Shown: positions 23,401-34,313 of the stretch, in pieces | How the letters are laid out: the number at the start of each line of letters is the position of its first letter | How positions within the stretch are numbered: position 1 is the first letter of the stretch | Source: Sophora flavescens | Lineage: Eukaryota > Streptophyta > Magnoliopsida > Fabales > Fabaceae | Reading direction: 5' to 3' | Assembly: GCA_030762895.1 (NCBI GenBank) | Contig: CM061065.1 | Span: 73,421,676-73,485,675 of the forward strand | DNA length: 64,000 bases | Program-made: the position numbers and the translations under genes | Notes under the pieces: model-generated | Told to the model about the DNA's origin: nothing | Seen by the model: the letters and a program-made list of their open reading frames with translations, nothing else | Database searches by the model: none

Positions 23401-24474
23401 ATCTCCATCCTTCAACCACACTGCTATGCTTCTTTGTCTCCATAGAACCTCCTCTATTTGCAGCAAGTCAGCATGTTTCTTTTCAAGTTACTTATACTTC
23501 CTTATGCTCTCTTCCTCGCCAAACCATAAGTTTTCATTCTTCAAAAGTTCTTCAGTTTTAACTATTTCCTTCCTCACATCACTGGTTCTGTACTGTTTAA
23601 ATTCCCCATCCAATGATTACAGAGCTCTCAGCTTTCCTTCACAGTGGAGGGTATTATTGTTCCAAACCTTCTTGATCATATCCTCACAGCGTTCATCTTT
23701 TGCCCAGCATTCTTCAAATCTAAAAATATGCATCTTTTTCCTTCTACAACATTGGGATTGAGCCTCCAAACATATTTTAATGGGAGAGTTATCTGAGCCA
23801 AAGTGAGGTAAATGAGTTACCTGCAGAGGAGCAAATTTGTTGATGAGCTGTTCAGTTGCCATGGCTCGATCCAATCTGCATTGAATTTTATCCCCTCCAC
23901 GCCTTCCATTAGTCCAAGTAAATGGATAGCCCACAAAACCAAAGTCAAGAAGACCACATTCCTCCATTGTACTTCTCCCTATGTTCAATTGCTCAAAGCT
24001 ACGCATATTACCTCCCTTCTTTTCAGTAGCATCCACTATATCATTTAAATCACCAAAACACAACCACATTTCATTAGTTTCACCAGCCAGATTGTTAATG
24101 AGATCCCATGTTTTCTTTTTGTTAGCTTCTTCCGGGAAACCATACAGACCAGCAAAAAACCATTGTGATCCATCCTCTGCATCTTCTCCTCTGCCCAAGA
24201 TGTGATTAAGAGAATAAGAGCAAATGGAAATGTTCACCTGGTCAGTCCAAAACATAGTTAGCCCTCCCGACCTTTCTTTTCCTTGACCTTTACAGTCCAC
24301 AGCCAAGCCCGAATCGTAGCCACACCTGATGCGAATCCGTTCCATTTCACTTTGTCTCAACCTAGTCTCCATAAGAAAAACTAGGTGGGTATTTTCTAAT
24401 TTGATGAGCCTTAACAAGGCTCGAATTGCTCGGGGGTTCCCCAGCCCCCGGCAATTCCAACTTAAAATCTTCAT
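20460..24474 (-). pseudogene. LINE ORF2: endonuclease, reverse transcriptase, zf-RVT, RNase H
   Basis: The APE-type endonuclease starts MKILSWNCRGLGNPRAI at 24474 and shows FMETRL and FGDLND motifs (to about 23620). RT follows with APGPDGLPALFFQKFW, RPISLCNV, KLDMAKAYDRMEW and the catalytic box, which reads FIDDD at 22393-22407 instead of FADDS. A zf-RVT region (NFLWRLARNILPTR ... HLFMKC) lies near 21150-21340 and an RNase H domain (INIDAGCFNDD, LLAEALGLRWCIQWA, IETDSELVV) near 20550-20860. In-frame stops at about 23619 and 23490 and a frameshift between 22000 and 22300 inactivate it. The enzyme would nick DNA and copy the element RNA at the break. Confidence 0.9.
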
Positions 24475-25745
24475 TTTTGTAGGCGGTGTTGGTTCTCCAA
24501 CACCACCTCTGGTAATTTGTTATCCACCTCCAAGCTGTCCTTTTTCTTCTTCCTATCTGCATCCCTTAAATCTTCTGGTGTCCCCTCTGAGATGGTAATG
24601 TCCACAAGACGCCTCTTCCCCAAGTCAAGCTTTCCTTTCTGCTGACACGGATTGATTTGTAGACCCCTGTCTTTCTTTCGAACCCATTTTTCCTTCTTGG
24701 CGCTGCCTGCCTTCTTCTTGCTGCTGCAGCCAGAGACTTTTGGTGTTATATCAAAAGACCCCAAAGATTCCGCTACCTTTTCTATCTCTTGAGCAGTTTC
24801 TTGATCTTTTTATCCTTTCTTCACTTTCTCTATTGGCCTCTGGGTCTTCTTTTCCTCTGTGTTTCTTCCTTCTATTCTCTGCTCCACCTCACCTTCCCCT
24901 TCTTTGTTTATTGCTGCAATTGTTTTACTGCTACTGGTGCTAACAAAAAGACTTTTGCTGCAGGAACTAGATCCACTTTCCTTCCTTGGTCATGTTGACA
25001 TTTTTGACAATGGAGAATCCCTCAGCCAGGGTCAGAAAGGGTGCTCTTTTTCTTCAATACTATCATAGCCCTCGTCGTCCTTTCCCCCATTCTCCTCACA
25101 ATCTTTGATTTGATGCCCAATCGTTCCACAAGCGAAACAAAAAGTGGGTAATCTTTCATATTTGAAGAAAACCCTAAGACTTTTTCCTTGATACCTCACC
25201 ACCGTACCACGCTTCAATGGTTTCCTCAAATATAAGGAGACCTTAACCCTCAAAGACCTGCCCGTTCTTGTGGCTTCTCTCTAATCCATTTCTTCAAAAT
25301 TGCCTATAGTATCACCCAATCTTCTAGCCATTGACTCAGTTCTTAGCTTGAGAGGAAGATCATATACCCTAGTCCAAAACGATACTGTATGCATCTCCAG
25401 ATCTGATGGTTGTTCTTCACCTGAGACTCGTTGAAGGATGAGCAAATTCCGATCAAAGCTGCACGACCCACCTTTCAACACATTTTCAGCATCTCTTCGT
25501 GTGGCAAAGCGAAACAGATAGAGATTCTTGTTTAAGTCTTGAATCTCCACGGGATTCTTTATTCTCCATGATTGGATGATGGTTTGTTTAAACGCTTTGA
25601 CATTATAGGGATTATCAGACCATAACTTACCTGCTAGGGTGCGACGGAAGATTTCATCCTCGGAGACATCAGAATCTTTCACCGTAATCCCCTTTTCTGT
25701 TAAATCCACCTTCTTCCATTCATCCATGTCTTTGAAATAGAGCAA
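24471..25745 (-). pseudogene. LINE ORF1, nucleic-acid-binding protein with CCHC knuckle
   Basis: One frame runs from the ATG at 25745 to a TGA at 24471-24473, about 424 codons, with stops at 25281-25283, 25030-25032 and others before 24764. The N-terminal part contains the DUF4283-like region (FRRTLAGKLWSD, then a TVSFWTRVYDLPL block) and a zinc knuckle CFACGTIGHQIKDC near 25080-25145. The C-terminal third is lysine-rich (KKKAGSAKKEKW). ORF1 proteins of plant L1 elements coat the element RNA. Its stop codon overlaps the ORF2 start as ATGA. Confidence 0.85.
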
Positions 25746-25927
25746 AGAGTAGCAGAAAGAAAACTAAAAACCCAGATGCCCGGGAAGAGAGATCCTATGA
25801 AGGATAGATAGCCAGGAAAACCTGGGATGATGGCCTCCACAGAGTCCTTAAGAAACCCTAGAAGAGCTCGGGAGGGAAAAGGGACATGCGCTATGATATT
25901 ATATTCAATTCTACACCTAAATAACTT

Positions 25928-27371
25928 GATTCTATTTTTTACTTATAAAAAATGATGCTTGAAGATAGCATGCACTTCTACTCACTACCCTCGTGTTTTA
26001 TTTCACGAACCGGATCCAATTACCGGGGCAAAGTGCAAGTGATAGCAAAAGATATCTGTAGGAGCAAAAAGGGCTTTGTATCAGGTGGGCCGCATATGCG
26101 CGAGCCCAAATTCGGGAGACACTTAATTAGCCCACTTTAGGAAGTTGAGGCCCATTGAGTTTATTGTAAGAGCCCGAACAATATTTTTTACTAGGACAGT
26201 ATGAATATCCTATCAGAATAGGTTCTACCCATGGAACAATGTGCAGGGTGGTGTGTACTGTGGTTTGGGTTTGGGGCAGGAACACAAGTAAAAGTAGTTT
26301 AGTAGAAAAAACAAATAATAATAATAACAATAATAATAATAATAATAATAATAAATAATTAAAGAAATGTAAAAGAAATCAATTCTTGCTACTGGAAATA
26401 AAATTAGTGTCTCGAAGGATTAGTCCCCACAGTTGCGCATGGAGGATATTCTAGGAAAAAAAAATCAACACAAGGAAATCCTGAGAGTGTTAATAAGCTT
26501 GCTTTATGCATGGCCTGTGCATCACAAATGAATTTAGAGGAATCTTGCTACATGTTTCTGTACTGATGAAATTCATATATTAAAATTAATTCTCAAAAGA
26601 ACAATAGAAGTTTCTCATAAGGAGCTACTGCTATTTTATTAAAAAAAAAAATCCTAAACGAAATTTAACATTTCTTACAACCAATTCTCAGCTGTGGTTT
26701 ATTGTAGTTACAGTTTTTTTTTTTTTTTTTTACTTTTGTGGCTTGTATAATTGTATTTACCCAGTATTCTGATGCAATATTGTAACTTTGCATGCATGTT
26801 GGATGGAAATACTTCTACCATGTGTTCTTGTATCCCTACCAAAGTTTTAAATTGTAGACTGCATCATTTGACTAGCCTGCTATATTAGTTTATATCCTGC
26901 AATTTTGGTATGGTTTTAAATTAAAGGAAGGGACTACAATAAAATAGTGATGCAGCCGCATCAAAACTGTATTGCAAAAGCAATGGACTATAACTGTACC
27001 AAAAATCAATCTTCAATGACAAAAAAAAATTTATGCCACAATGATTGCAATCCTCATTGCAATGACCGCAATACTCGCAATCACAGTGGCAATAGTCGCA
27101 ACCACAATCGTGACCGAAACCACAATTGTTTAGCTATACATTTTGGTTTATCAACAACAGAAACACCTGTGAAGTTATTGAAGTCATTCGTAATATTAAT
27201 GTGATTTTATTAACTTAAAGTAAGAACTTGATCTTCTTCACAAAGAAAGAAAAGAAAGCTAAATTCTGATATTGTGTAAACCCGTAATGCACATCAACTT
27301 TGTCGTTTCCACTCTCCAAACAAATAACACAATTACAGTAACAGTAGTATCATTGTTTGACATATTATTAG
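25928..27371. other. No supported gene; simple repeats and degenerate sequence
   Basis: A trinucleotide run (AAT/ATA)n lies at about 26311-26355 and a T-run at 26715-26732. Around 27040-27130 there is an imperfect 10-12-bp repeat built on GCAAT / ACCGCAAT, flanked by TTTAAA-rich sequence, possibly a decayed MITE. No reading frame resembles a known protein. Confidence 0.4.
26311..26355. repeat. ATA/AAT trinucleotide microsatellite
   Basis: AATAATAATAATAAC is followed by about ten ATA repeats and a short AT-rich tail. It is a simple sequence repeat with a single C interruption. Confidence 0.9.
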
Positions 27372-27373
27372 CG

Positions 27374-28027
27374 GGCGTGGTTATGGTGCACCACCCAATT
27401 TCTACACCACTTTTTGCACCTCCCACATGTCCCATTCTCAGCCAATCATATTGCCACATGGATGGTCAAAATGTCAACTATTGGAGTTGTGTTAATACTA
27501 TATTCAAAGCTTGTATGTACAGTATACTGCAGTATAGTATACGTATTTTTAGTATTTATATATTTTGCCCAAAAAAAATACTTATTATTTTTAATATCTG
27601 AAATAATGTATTTGTTAATTTTTTTTTATGTATTAGAGACCAAAAATACATAAAAAAAAATTATATGTACAATATACTGTAGTATAATATACGTATTTTT
27701 AGTATTTATATTTTTTGCCAAAAAAAATTACTTATTATTTTTAATATCTGAAATAATGTATTTGTTAATTTTTTTATGTATAACAAATACATTATTTCAG
27801 ATATTAAAAATAATAAGTAATTTTTTTTTTGGCAAAATATATAAATACTAAAAATATGTATACTATACTGTAGTATACTGTACATACAAGCTTTGAATAC
27901 ATTATTAATATAACTCCAACAGTTAACATTTTGACCATCTATGTGACAATTTAATTGGTCCACAAATTGCCATATGGGTGGTGTAAGGAGGGGTGTAATT
28001 TTAGGATGGTGTAGCTTAGACCAACCC
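27374..28027. mobile_element. Long inverted-repeat (fold-back) MITE
   Basis: The left arm (about 27385-27610) and right arm (about 27780-28015) are near-complementary over roughly 230 bp, sharing for instance TTCAAAGCTTGTATGTACAG and its complement. The outer ends read GGTGCACCACCC and, on the other strand, GCTACACCATCC. Between the arms, 27660-27780 is a further direct copy of the inner half of the left arm, so the element has three copies of that block. It contains no coding capacity. Superfamily and target duplication are not clear. Confidence 0.75.
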
Positions 28028-29699
28028 TTTTTCTAGTTCGTTTTATTTTCCTGCATAGCTTTGCTCTAATGGCTATAACTTGTGACTCTTCATTTAGGAT
28101 ATTCTGCATGATATTTTTCATTAATGAGTATATTGCTTAATGGAGTCTTTGGTAGACTTGTGAAGTTGCTTGTGTCTTATTTTTTTGACTCAAATTGAAG
28201 TATATGAATTCTGTAATGTGAGGCTCTGCAAGGTTATGGAGGTGCTGATTAAGTTTAGATTTATAGAATTGGGTTAGAATTAACAAACTTGTTGCAGTGA
28301 TTTTGGTTGATTATATCATTAAAAAAGGTTGCACTTTTTGTTTCAGAAGTCATTTTTATTGTTATGCTCTATAACTTTTTGTTTTAAATGGATTTTGCTG
28401 TTGTCTAGATTCAGATATAGTACATGTGATGTTTCTGTGATTGTTCCTTAATAATTTTGGTTAATCTTGTCGGTTTAATAATATAAGTATATAAATTGAA
28501 ACCCACATTTTATACATTTTTGAAGATGAAGAGACAGAGGCAAAGTGAAAGAGTGAAAAGATGAGATGGACACTGTGTTCTTCTGCAGATAGAAATAGAA
28601 AGAGATACTAAATGTAAGTTACTTTCCTCTTTATTTTTCATGTTAGATAAGTAACTCATACCTATCCCTTGCACAATGCTTTTTTCTTTTTCTTTCTTTC
28701 ATTAATCTTGCTATTATAGTTGATATAACTTTAGATGGATGCTAAGGTCTTACAATAACGATTTATTCTTAACCACTACCATCACCATGTGTAACGATTG
28801 CAGATTAGTTTAATTTCATCTATTATATTATCTCTATTCAATGTCTTTGTTAATACTAGTTAAATAGTGGTAATGATTAATTGTGGCATTGAGATTGAGG
28901 CATGGTAGTGCAATCCTTTTGTTCTGTTCAAAATAGTGGCTTGGTCTTCCTTAGTGCTTGAGGTCTGCATTCATTGAGAATAACAGTAATTGTGCATGAG
29001 GTCTGCACTCATCATGTTATTTTGGCTTCAGATATTGCTCCTGAATGCATATTTATAACACTCTCTTAATATAATTTAATTTAATTCAATTCTCTCGGTA
29101 CTTTTTAACACCAGCTGATCCTAGTCTCTTACATTTAAATAGCACTTGGTCATGATCGTGCATCTATGGTTAGTTAAAAGATTCCAATTGAGTTCTTATT
29201 CTCTTGTATTAATTTTTCACGTAGGATCGTGGCTTGCATTATACTTATTTTATCAGGTGGGGATGGAGAAGACACCAAGATGCAATCATAGCTTCCAATA
29301 GAACCCAAAGTCAAGCATTTCAAGTCCATGCTTATGTATTCCAGTAGTACAGAATTAAATATATGTAAATAGGATTATATTTTATGAATACGATATTTGA
29401 AAATTAAATATATTTCTTATGTATTAAAAATTCAATATATTGTGACTTTTAACACCATATAGATCAATGTTTATTCATTTATTGTGGATTTTTATTATAT
29501 ATTCAAAAATTTAAAATTTAAAGTATTATTAAATATATTATTGGACACACATATAAATATATATAATAAATAATAATAATAATAATAATATAATCTATAA
29601 TTTATTAGTATTTCATAAACTAAATAAAATATTGATGTTATATAATATCAACAAAATAATACTATTAAAAAGTTCTTAAAGTATTTTTTACAAAATAAA
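28028..29699. other. No supported gene
   Basis: This is AT-rich sequence resembling intron or untranslated material, with no convincing splice-linked frames. A short (AAT)n run occurs near 29563-29590. Nothing else stands out. Confidence 0.4.
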
Positions 29700-30073
29700 A
29701 AAAATTCTTGATTTTTTCAATTGATTTTCCTGCGAAAAAAATCCATAGGAAATTTTCCTGCGAATTTTCTTGCAGAAATTTTCTACAAATTTTCTCGCAG
29801 AAATTTCCTACAAAATTTCTTGTGAATTTTGTTGATGCAGCCTATAGAATTTCATGCGAAATTACCTACAAATTATTTTGCAGGAAATTACCTGTGAATT
29901 TTTTTACAAGAAAATTTGCAAGAAATTTCTTACAGATTTTAAAATTCGCAGGAAACAATTACCCACGAAGATATTACTTGTGAACGGAAATTCGTAGGAA
30001 AATCTGCAGGAAACAGGGTTTCTGCGAATCTTGGAGCAAAATCCGTAGGCAATAAGAAGATTTCTAGTAGTGA
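29700..30073. mobile_element. One end of a CACTA transposon
   Basis: The segment ends TTTCTAGTAGTG, the complement of the CACTA terminus CACTACTAGAAA. It is built of many short subterminal repeats in both orientations of the type CCTGCGAATTTTC / GAAATTTCCTAC, the usual transposase-binding landscape. The opposite terminus is not found nearby, so the element is truncated, and the left boundary is approximate. Confidence 0.7.
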
Positions 30074-30121
30074 AAGTGATAGTCGACTATTAGTTTTTTT
30101 AAAAAATTGAATATTTTTTTT

Positions 30122-30610
30122 GGGTTAAATATGTTTTTGGTCTATGCAAAATGAGCGAATTTTGATTTTAGTCCCTATAATTTCTTTCTTTGATTTTGAT
30201 CCCAGTAAAATCTGAAATAACTACTTTTGGTCCTTACTGTCATGTGACATCTATTAAGTACTAATGTGTCAAACAGAAGGTCATATGATCATCCCAAGTG
30301 ACATACGTACAATAACCTCTGTGGTATCATGTTAGCATATGATTCCCTTATAATTTCCTTGAATCCTAAAATGAATTATATGTATCTTTCCTAAAATAGA
30401 TGCTAGGGACTAAAAATGGGGATATCAAATTTTAGAGGGATTAAAACTAAAGAAAAACAATTTATAGGGATCAAAACCAAAATTTGCCCATTTTATAAGG
30501 ACCACATTAGTAATTTCATATTTTAGAGGGACAGAAACCAATGAGAAAATTTTACAGGGACCAAAACCAAAATTCACTCATTTTCTAAGGACTAAAAACA
30601 TACTTAGCCC
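30122..30610. mobile_element. Mutator-type MITE with legume-typical termini
   Basis: The ends GGGTTAAATATGTTTTTGG and (complement) GGGCTAAGTATGTTTTTAG form inverted repeats of about 20 bp; sequences with this terminus are very frequent in legume genomes. Subterminal GGGA(C/T)(C/T)AAAA repeats continue the symmetry. Flanks ATTTTTTTT and ATTTTTTTA (offset by one base) fit a 9-bp duplication. No coding capacity. Confidence 0.8.
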
Positions 30611-31359
30611 CATTTTTTTAAATAAAAATTTGTATCATCTTGAAACCAATATTTAATGCACATTATATTTGAAAAATATTTGATATTAATTTTGACAAAA
30701 ATAGTTTTAGTTCAGAAAATAATTTTGGCTTTCATCATTAAAAAAACTCCAGCCAAATTAATATCTAATTGAACCAATATCTTACAAAAGTATCTAAGAC
30801 CTAATAATTAATAATTTCCCCATTGAGTTCTTCGGTCTTGATAATTGCATTTGAATTTTACTTGTTGTACCTGCATGCTATAAGAAATATTCTTTTGCCT
30901 TTTATCAGTGTTTGTCATTCATCAAAATATATAATTGTTTAATTACATTCCCCTTTTTGATTATGACAAACCCTACCTTCTTACCTGAGTAATGTAGTGT
31001 CAAAGTCATAAGTGCAACTATAAGCGTGGGATAAATCTCCCCCTTTCTAAAACACATTACTCAAAAATTGCATCAGTGAAATCAGAAGACATAAATTCTT
31101 ATAAGGCAATGCGACTTTATTTAAGCATGCTCCCCCTTAATGATTTAATTTTATGCAATTGTAAATTATCATCTGCACTAGAAGAGTGTCTCATATTGTT
31201 CTTCCTTTGCTAAAACTTTGTTTGATGGTGTGGTATCCCCTTAATGATTTAATTTTATGCAATTGAAAATTATCATTTCTTCTCCCCCTTTTGGCATGAT
31301 AAAAAAGGAAGCGCGTATATTAAAGGAAGTGCATAGAGAAAATAAATAAAAACGAAAAG
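30611..31359 (-). other. Probable remnant of an older SIRE element, no gene
   Basis: There is no supported frame. A 45-bp block (CTTAATGATTTAATTTTATG...) is repeated at about 31137 and 31239, and a CTCCCCCTTTTGG stretch on the plus strand equals an AAAGGGGGAG-type purine tract on the minus strand. Together with the minus-strand SIRE gag at 39575-40335, this suggests the young SIRE element inserted into an older one. Confidence 0.4.
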
Positions 31360-32692
31360 TGTGGATGCTATGTATTTTTAGGAAATTAATTTTGATGATG
31401 AGCAACAAGAACAAAACAAATTGATTGATATAATGAAAGTGCAAGATCAAGGCAAGATCATCCAAGACCAAGAGAAGAACTTCAAAGGTATATAGCTTAA
31501 GTTTGGTCTTAGGATTATTTGTAAGATTCAAGTGTAGGATTGGCTATTAAAAATAGATTAACTAAAAATTGGTTTTAAAATTGAAAATGGGCTTAAGGTT
31601 TTTCAAAGAATTGGAAAAATGATTTCAATAACTTATGAAGTGAGCTAATTGTCCAAAATGTTTTTCATAAGTGTTAGAATGTTCTTTAGATTGAAAAATA
31701 TCATTTTTCTGATAAAAGAACAGCTCATAATCGATTACCAAAACTCCTATAATCTATTACCAATTTTTTGGAAAAATCAGTATTTCAAATTGTCAGTGGC
31801 AATCGATTACCAAAGACTCCGTGTCGATTGCGGATTCTGAAAACTCAGTATTTCAAACTGATAGTACGTAATCAATTACCAGGCCCACTGTAATCGATTA
31901 CCAGTCGCGAAAAGTGATTTCTAGTGCAGAAAATGTATAACAACTGTACAAAACGTCCATATTTTGAAACCCTACTATAAGTACTCTGTAGCAGCGAAAA
32001 ACCCTAGGTTAACATTCTAAGAACAGTTGCCCAACAACTCTAACCTCAAAAATCACTCTTCTACTCTTGTAATCAAGATTTGAGCCAATCCTACATAAGA
32101 GTCATAGTGCTTCAACTTGTATTGTTCAACCTTTTGAGGTATTCTTCTTTGCAATCACTTATTGCTTGATTTTTGTTGGTTAAAGAGAGTGAGGAATCTC
32201 TCTAGTTTGATTTGTAACAAGGGTGAGGTATCCCTTGAGTAGATTTGGAGACTCTTGCACAAGGGTGAGGTATCCCAAGTGAAAAGGGCTCTTTGTGAAA
32301 GGGTGGGTATCCCTTTAGAAGAAGAAGGTGAGGTATCCTTCTTCCATTGAGAGAAAATCTTAAGGTGATGTATCCTGAAGTCCAAAGGGTGGGGTATCCC
32401 TTTGGTGAGTAGTATTGAGGCTCTTGCACAAGGTGGGATATCCAAGTGGAGAGTGCTCTAAGTATTGTAAAGTTTGAATTGATTATTAGTGGAAAATACT
32501 CACAAACATATTGTGGGGACTGGACGTAGGTCACCAAAGGTGGTGATTGAACCAGTATAAATCGCTTGTGTGCTTTTCTCATTCCTTATATTTTTATTTG
32601 TTCATTACAAATTGGTCTTGGTTAGAAAAGGGGGACGAAAATTTTATTATCTCAATTCACCCCCCTCTTGAGATTGAAGCCACTTGGTAACA
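31360..32692 (+). repeat. 5' LTR of the SIRE element
   Basis: It starts TGTGGATGC and ends CTTGGTAACA. It carries six degenerate copies of GTAATCGATTACCA at 31727-31903, a TATA-like CTATAAGTA near 31974, and a downstream set of GGTGAGGTATCCCTT repeats at 32218-32440. It is 40 bp longer than the 3' LTR, mainly because of about 44 bp at 31640-31683 that are missing from the other copy. Confidence 0.88.
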
Positions 32693-32694
32693 AG

Positions 32695-32706
32695 TGGTAT
32701 CAGAGC
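32695..32706 (+). promoter_or_regulatory. Primer-binding site of the SIRE element
   Basis: TGGTATCAGAGC lies two bases after the 5' LTR and is complementary to the 3' end of initiator methionine tRNA, the usual primer of copia elements. Confidence 0.9.
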
Positions 32707-32746
32707 TAGGCTCTTGTGTAAAGAGCTTAGCGGCTTCAAGAGAAAG

Positions 32747-34313
32747 ATGGCTTCAAGTTGGCAAATGCAAGAGGGAGCTTCTCTAACCCGTCCTCTGGGA
32801 TTCAATGGGCAAGACTATGCCTATTGGAAGGAAAGAATGAAGATCTTTATTGAGGAGGTTGATATGGATGTATGGGACTCTATTGAAAATGGGCCTTTTG
32901 TTCCTACCCACTTGGTGAATGGTGTTCTAACCAACAAAGACAAGAGTCAATGGACGGATGAAGAAAAGAAAAGAGTTCAATACAATCTTCGTGCCAAGAA
33001 CATCAACACATCGGCTTTGAGTGCGGACGAGTTCTTTAAGGATTCAAATTTCAAAACCGCTCAAGAGATGTGGGATACACTCCAAGTAACAAATGAAGGT
33101 ACAAGTGAAGTTAAGAGAGCAAGATTAAACACCTTGATTTGTGAGTATGAGCTTTTCCAGATGAATCAAGGAGAAAGTATTCAAGAGATTCAAAAGAGGT
33201 TTACTCATGTGGTAAATAAAATTGCTTCAATGGGGAAGACTTTTCAAAATGAAGACTTGATCAACAAAGTATTGAGATGCTTGAGTAGAGAATGGCAACC
33301 CAAAGTCACTGCAATAGTGGAATCAAGAAATTTAGCAACCATGACTTTGGCTACTCTCTTCGGCAAATTACAAGAACATGAGTTGGAACTTAGTCGATTA
33401 TCGGAGCATGAAGAAAAGGGCAAGAAGAAGAAAGGATTTGCTTTTATGGCTTCATCCTCGAATCTTAGTGATGAAGATGATGAAGACGATAGTGAGAAAC
33501 AAGTAGATGAAGATGATGAGAACATGGCTCTCTTGGTAAGAAAGTTCAAAAAGTTCATGAAAATGGAGAGCTTTCCAAGAAAATCCTTTCTCTCATCAAG
33601 AAAGTATCAAAGTTTGAGAAAATACCCTACAAAGAGAAGAGAAGAGCATGGGAAGAAAATGACACGGACTCATCGGAGAACTCGGAAAGTGAAGATGCTC
33701 AATTATGTCTCATGGCCAATCATGAGAGAGAAAGTGAGGTAGAATCTAACTCTTCCACTAATTCTTATAATGAGTTGCATGATGCATTTTTAGAATTGCA
33801 TAAGGATTCTATGAGGTTAGCGAAAGCTTTAGATAACTCAAAGAAAACCGTTAGTTATTTTCAAAATCAAGTGATTGCCTTAACTAAGGAAGGATAGAGC
33901 TTAAAAAGGAAAACTATAGCCTTGGTTACATTAAAGGAAATTATGTTTGTGAAAAATGCATAAAGTATGAGAAGGAAGGTAAAGACCTTCAAAGCATGGT
34001 AGAAAAGTTCACTAATGGAGGAGATAACCTAAATGCATTACATGGAAATCAAAAGGCATGTTATGATAAAGCGGGCTTAGGTTACAAACCCCTTGTGCAT
34101 GAAAAATCAATTAAGAGCATGTTTGTAAAACCTAAGGTTTCTACTAGCCCTTTAACTAGATGTTATTATTGTGCTAAAAAGGGACATACCGCATCTATTT
34201 GCATGGTTAGAAATAAAACAAGTGAGAAAAATATATGGGTTCCTAAGGGGACATTTTATCATGCTAACCAACAAGGACCCAACAAGATTTGTGTACCAAA
34301 AATAGCCCAATGA
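32747..34313 (+). pseudogene. gag: SIRE gag with one frameshift and a stop
   Basis: The start at 32747 (MASSWQMQEGASLTRPLGF) is the normal SIRE gag start. The N-terminal DUF4219/UBN2-type region (YWKERMKIFIEE, QEMWDTLQVTNEGTSEVK, SIQEIQKRFTHVVNKI) is intact to about 33590. A frameshift there moves the rest to the frame of 33712 on, which stops at 33895-33897. A CCHC knuckle (CYYCAKKGHTASIC, about 34159-34200) and the IWVPKGTF block follow, ending at 34313. The first knuckle usual in SIRE gag appears deleted. Gag forms the particle that packages the RNA. Confidence 0.82.

Larger units (their letters stand above)
20349..25910 (-). mobile_element. Full-length L1-type LINE with RNase H domain
   Basis: The element reads leftward: ORF1 (24471-25745), ORF2 with endonuclease, RT, zinc domain and RNase H, then a short 3' UTR and a poly(A) tail seen as T-run at 20347-20356. 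The 17-bp direct repeat CTACACCTAAATAACTT flanks it at 20332-20348 and 25911-25927, so it is an undeleted insertion with an exact target duplication. Both ORFs now contain stops and frameshifts, so it is dead. The exact duplication suggests it is not very old. Confidence 0.93.

Noticed and set aside
22637..24598. Several plus-strand frames of 60-150 codons
   Set aside because: They are antisense shadows of the LINE ORF2 coding sequence.
26947..27204. 85-codon Asn/His/Cys-rich frame
   Set aside because: Composition comes from the GCAAT/CACAAT short repeat, not from a conserved protein.
32695..32706. Possible tRNA gene fragment
   Set aside because: TGGTATCAGAGC is the retrotransposon primer-binding site. 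No cloverleaf or T-loop sequence is present; the same holds for 63449-63460.
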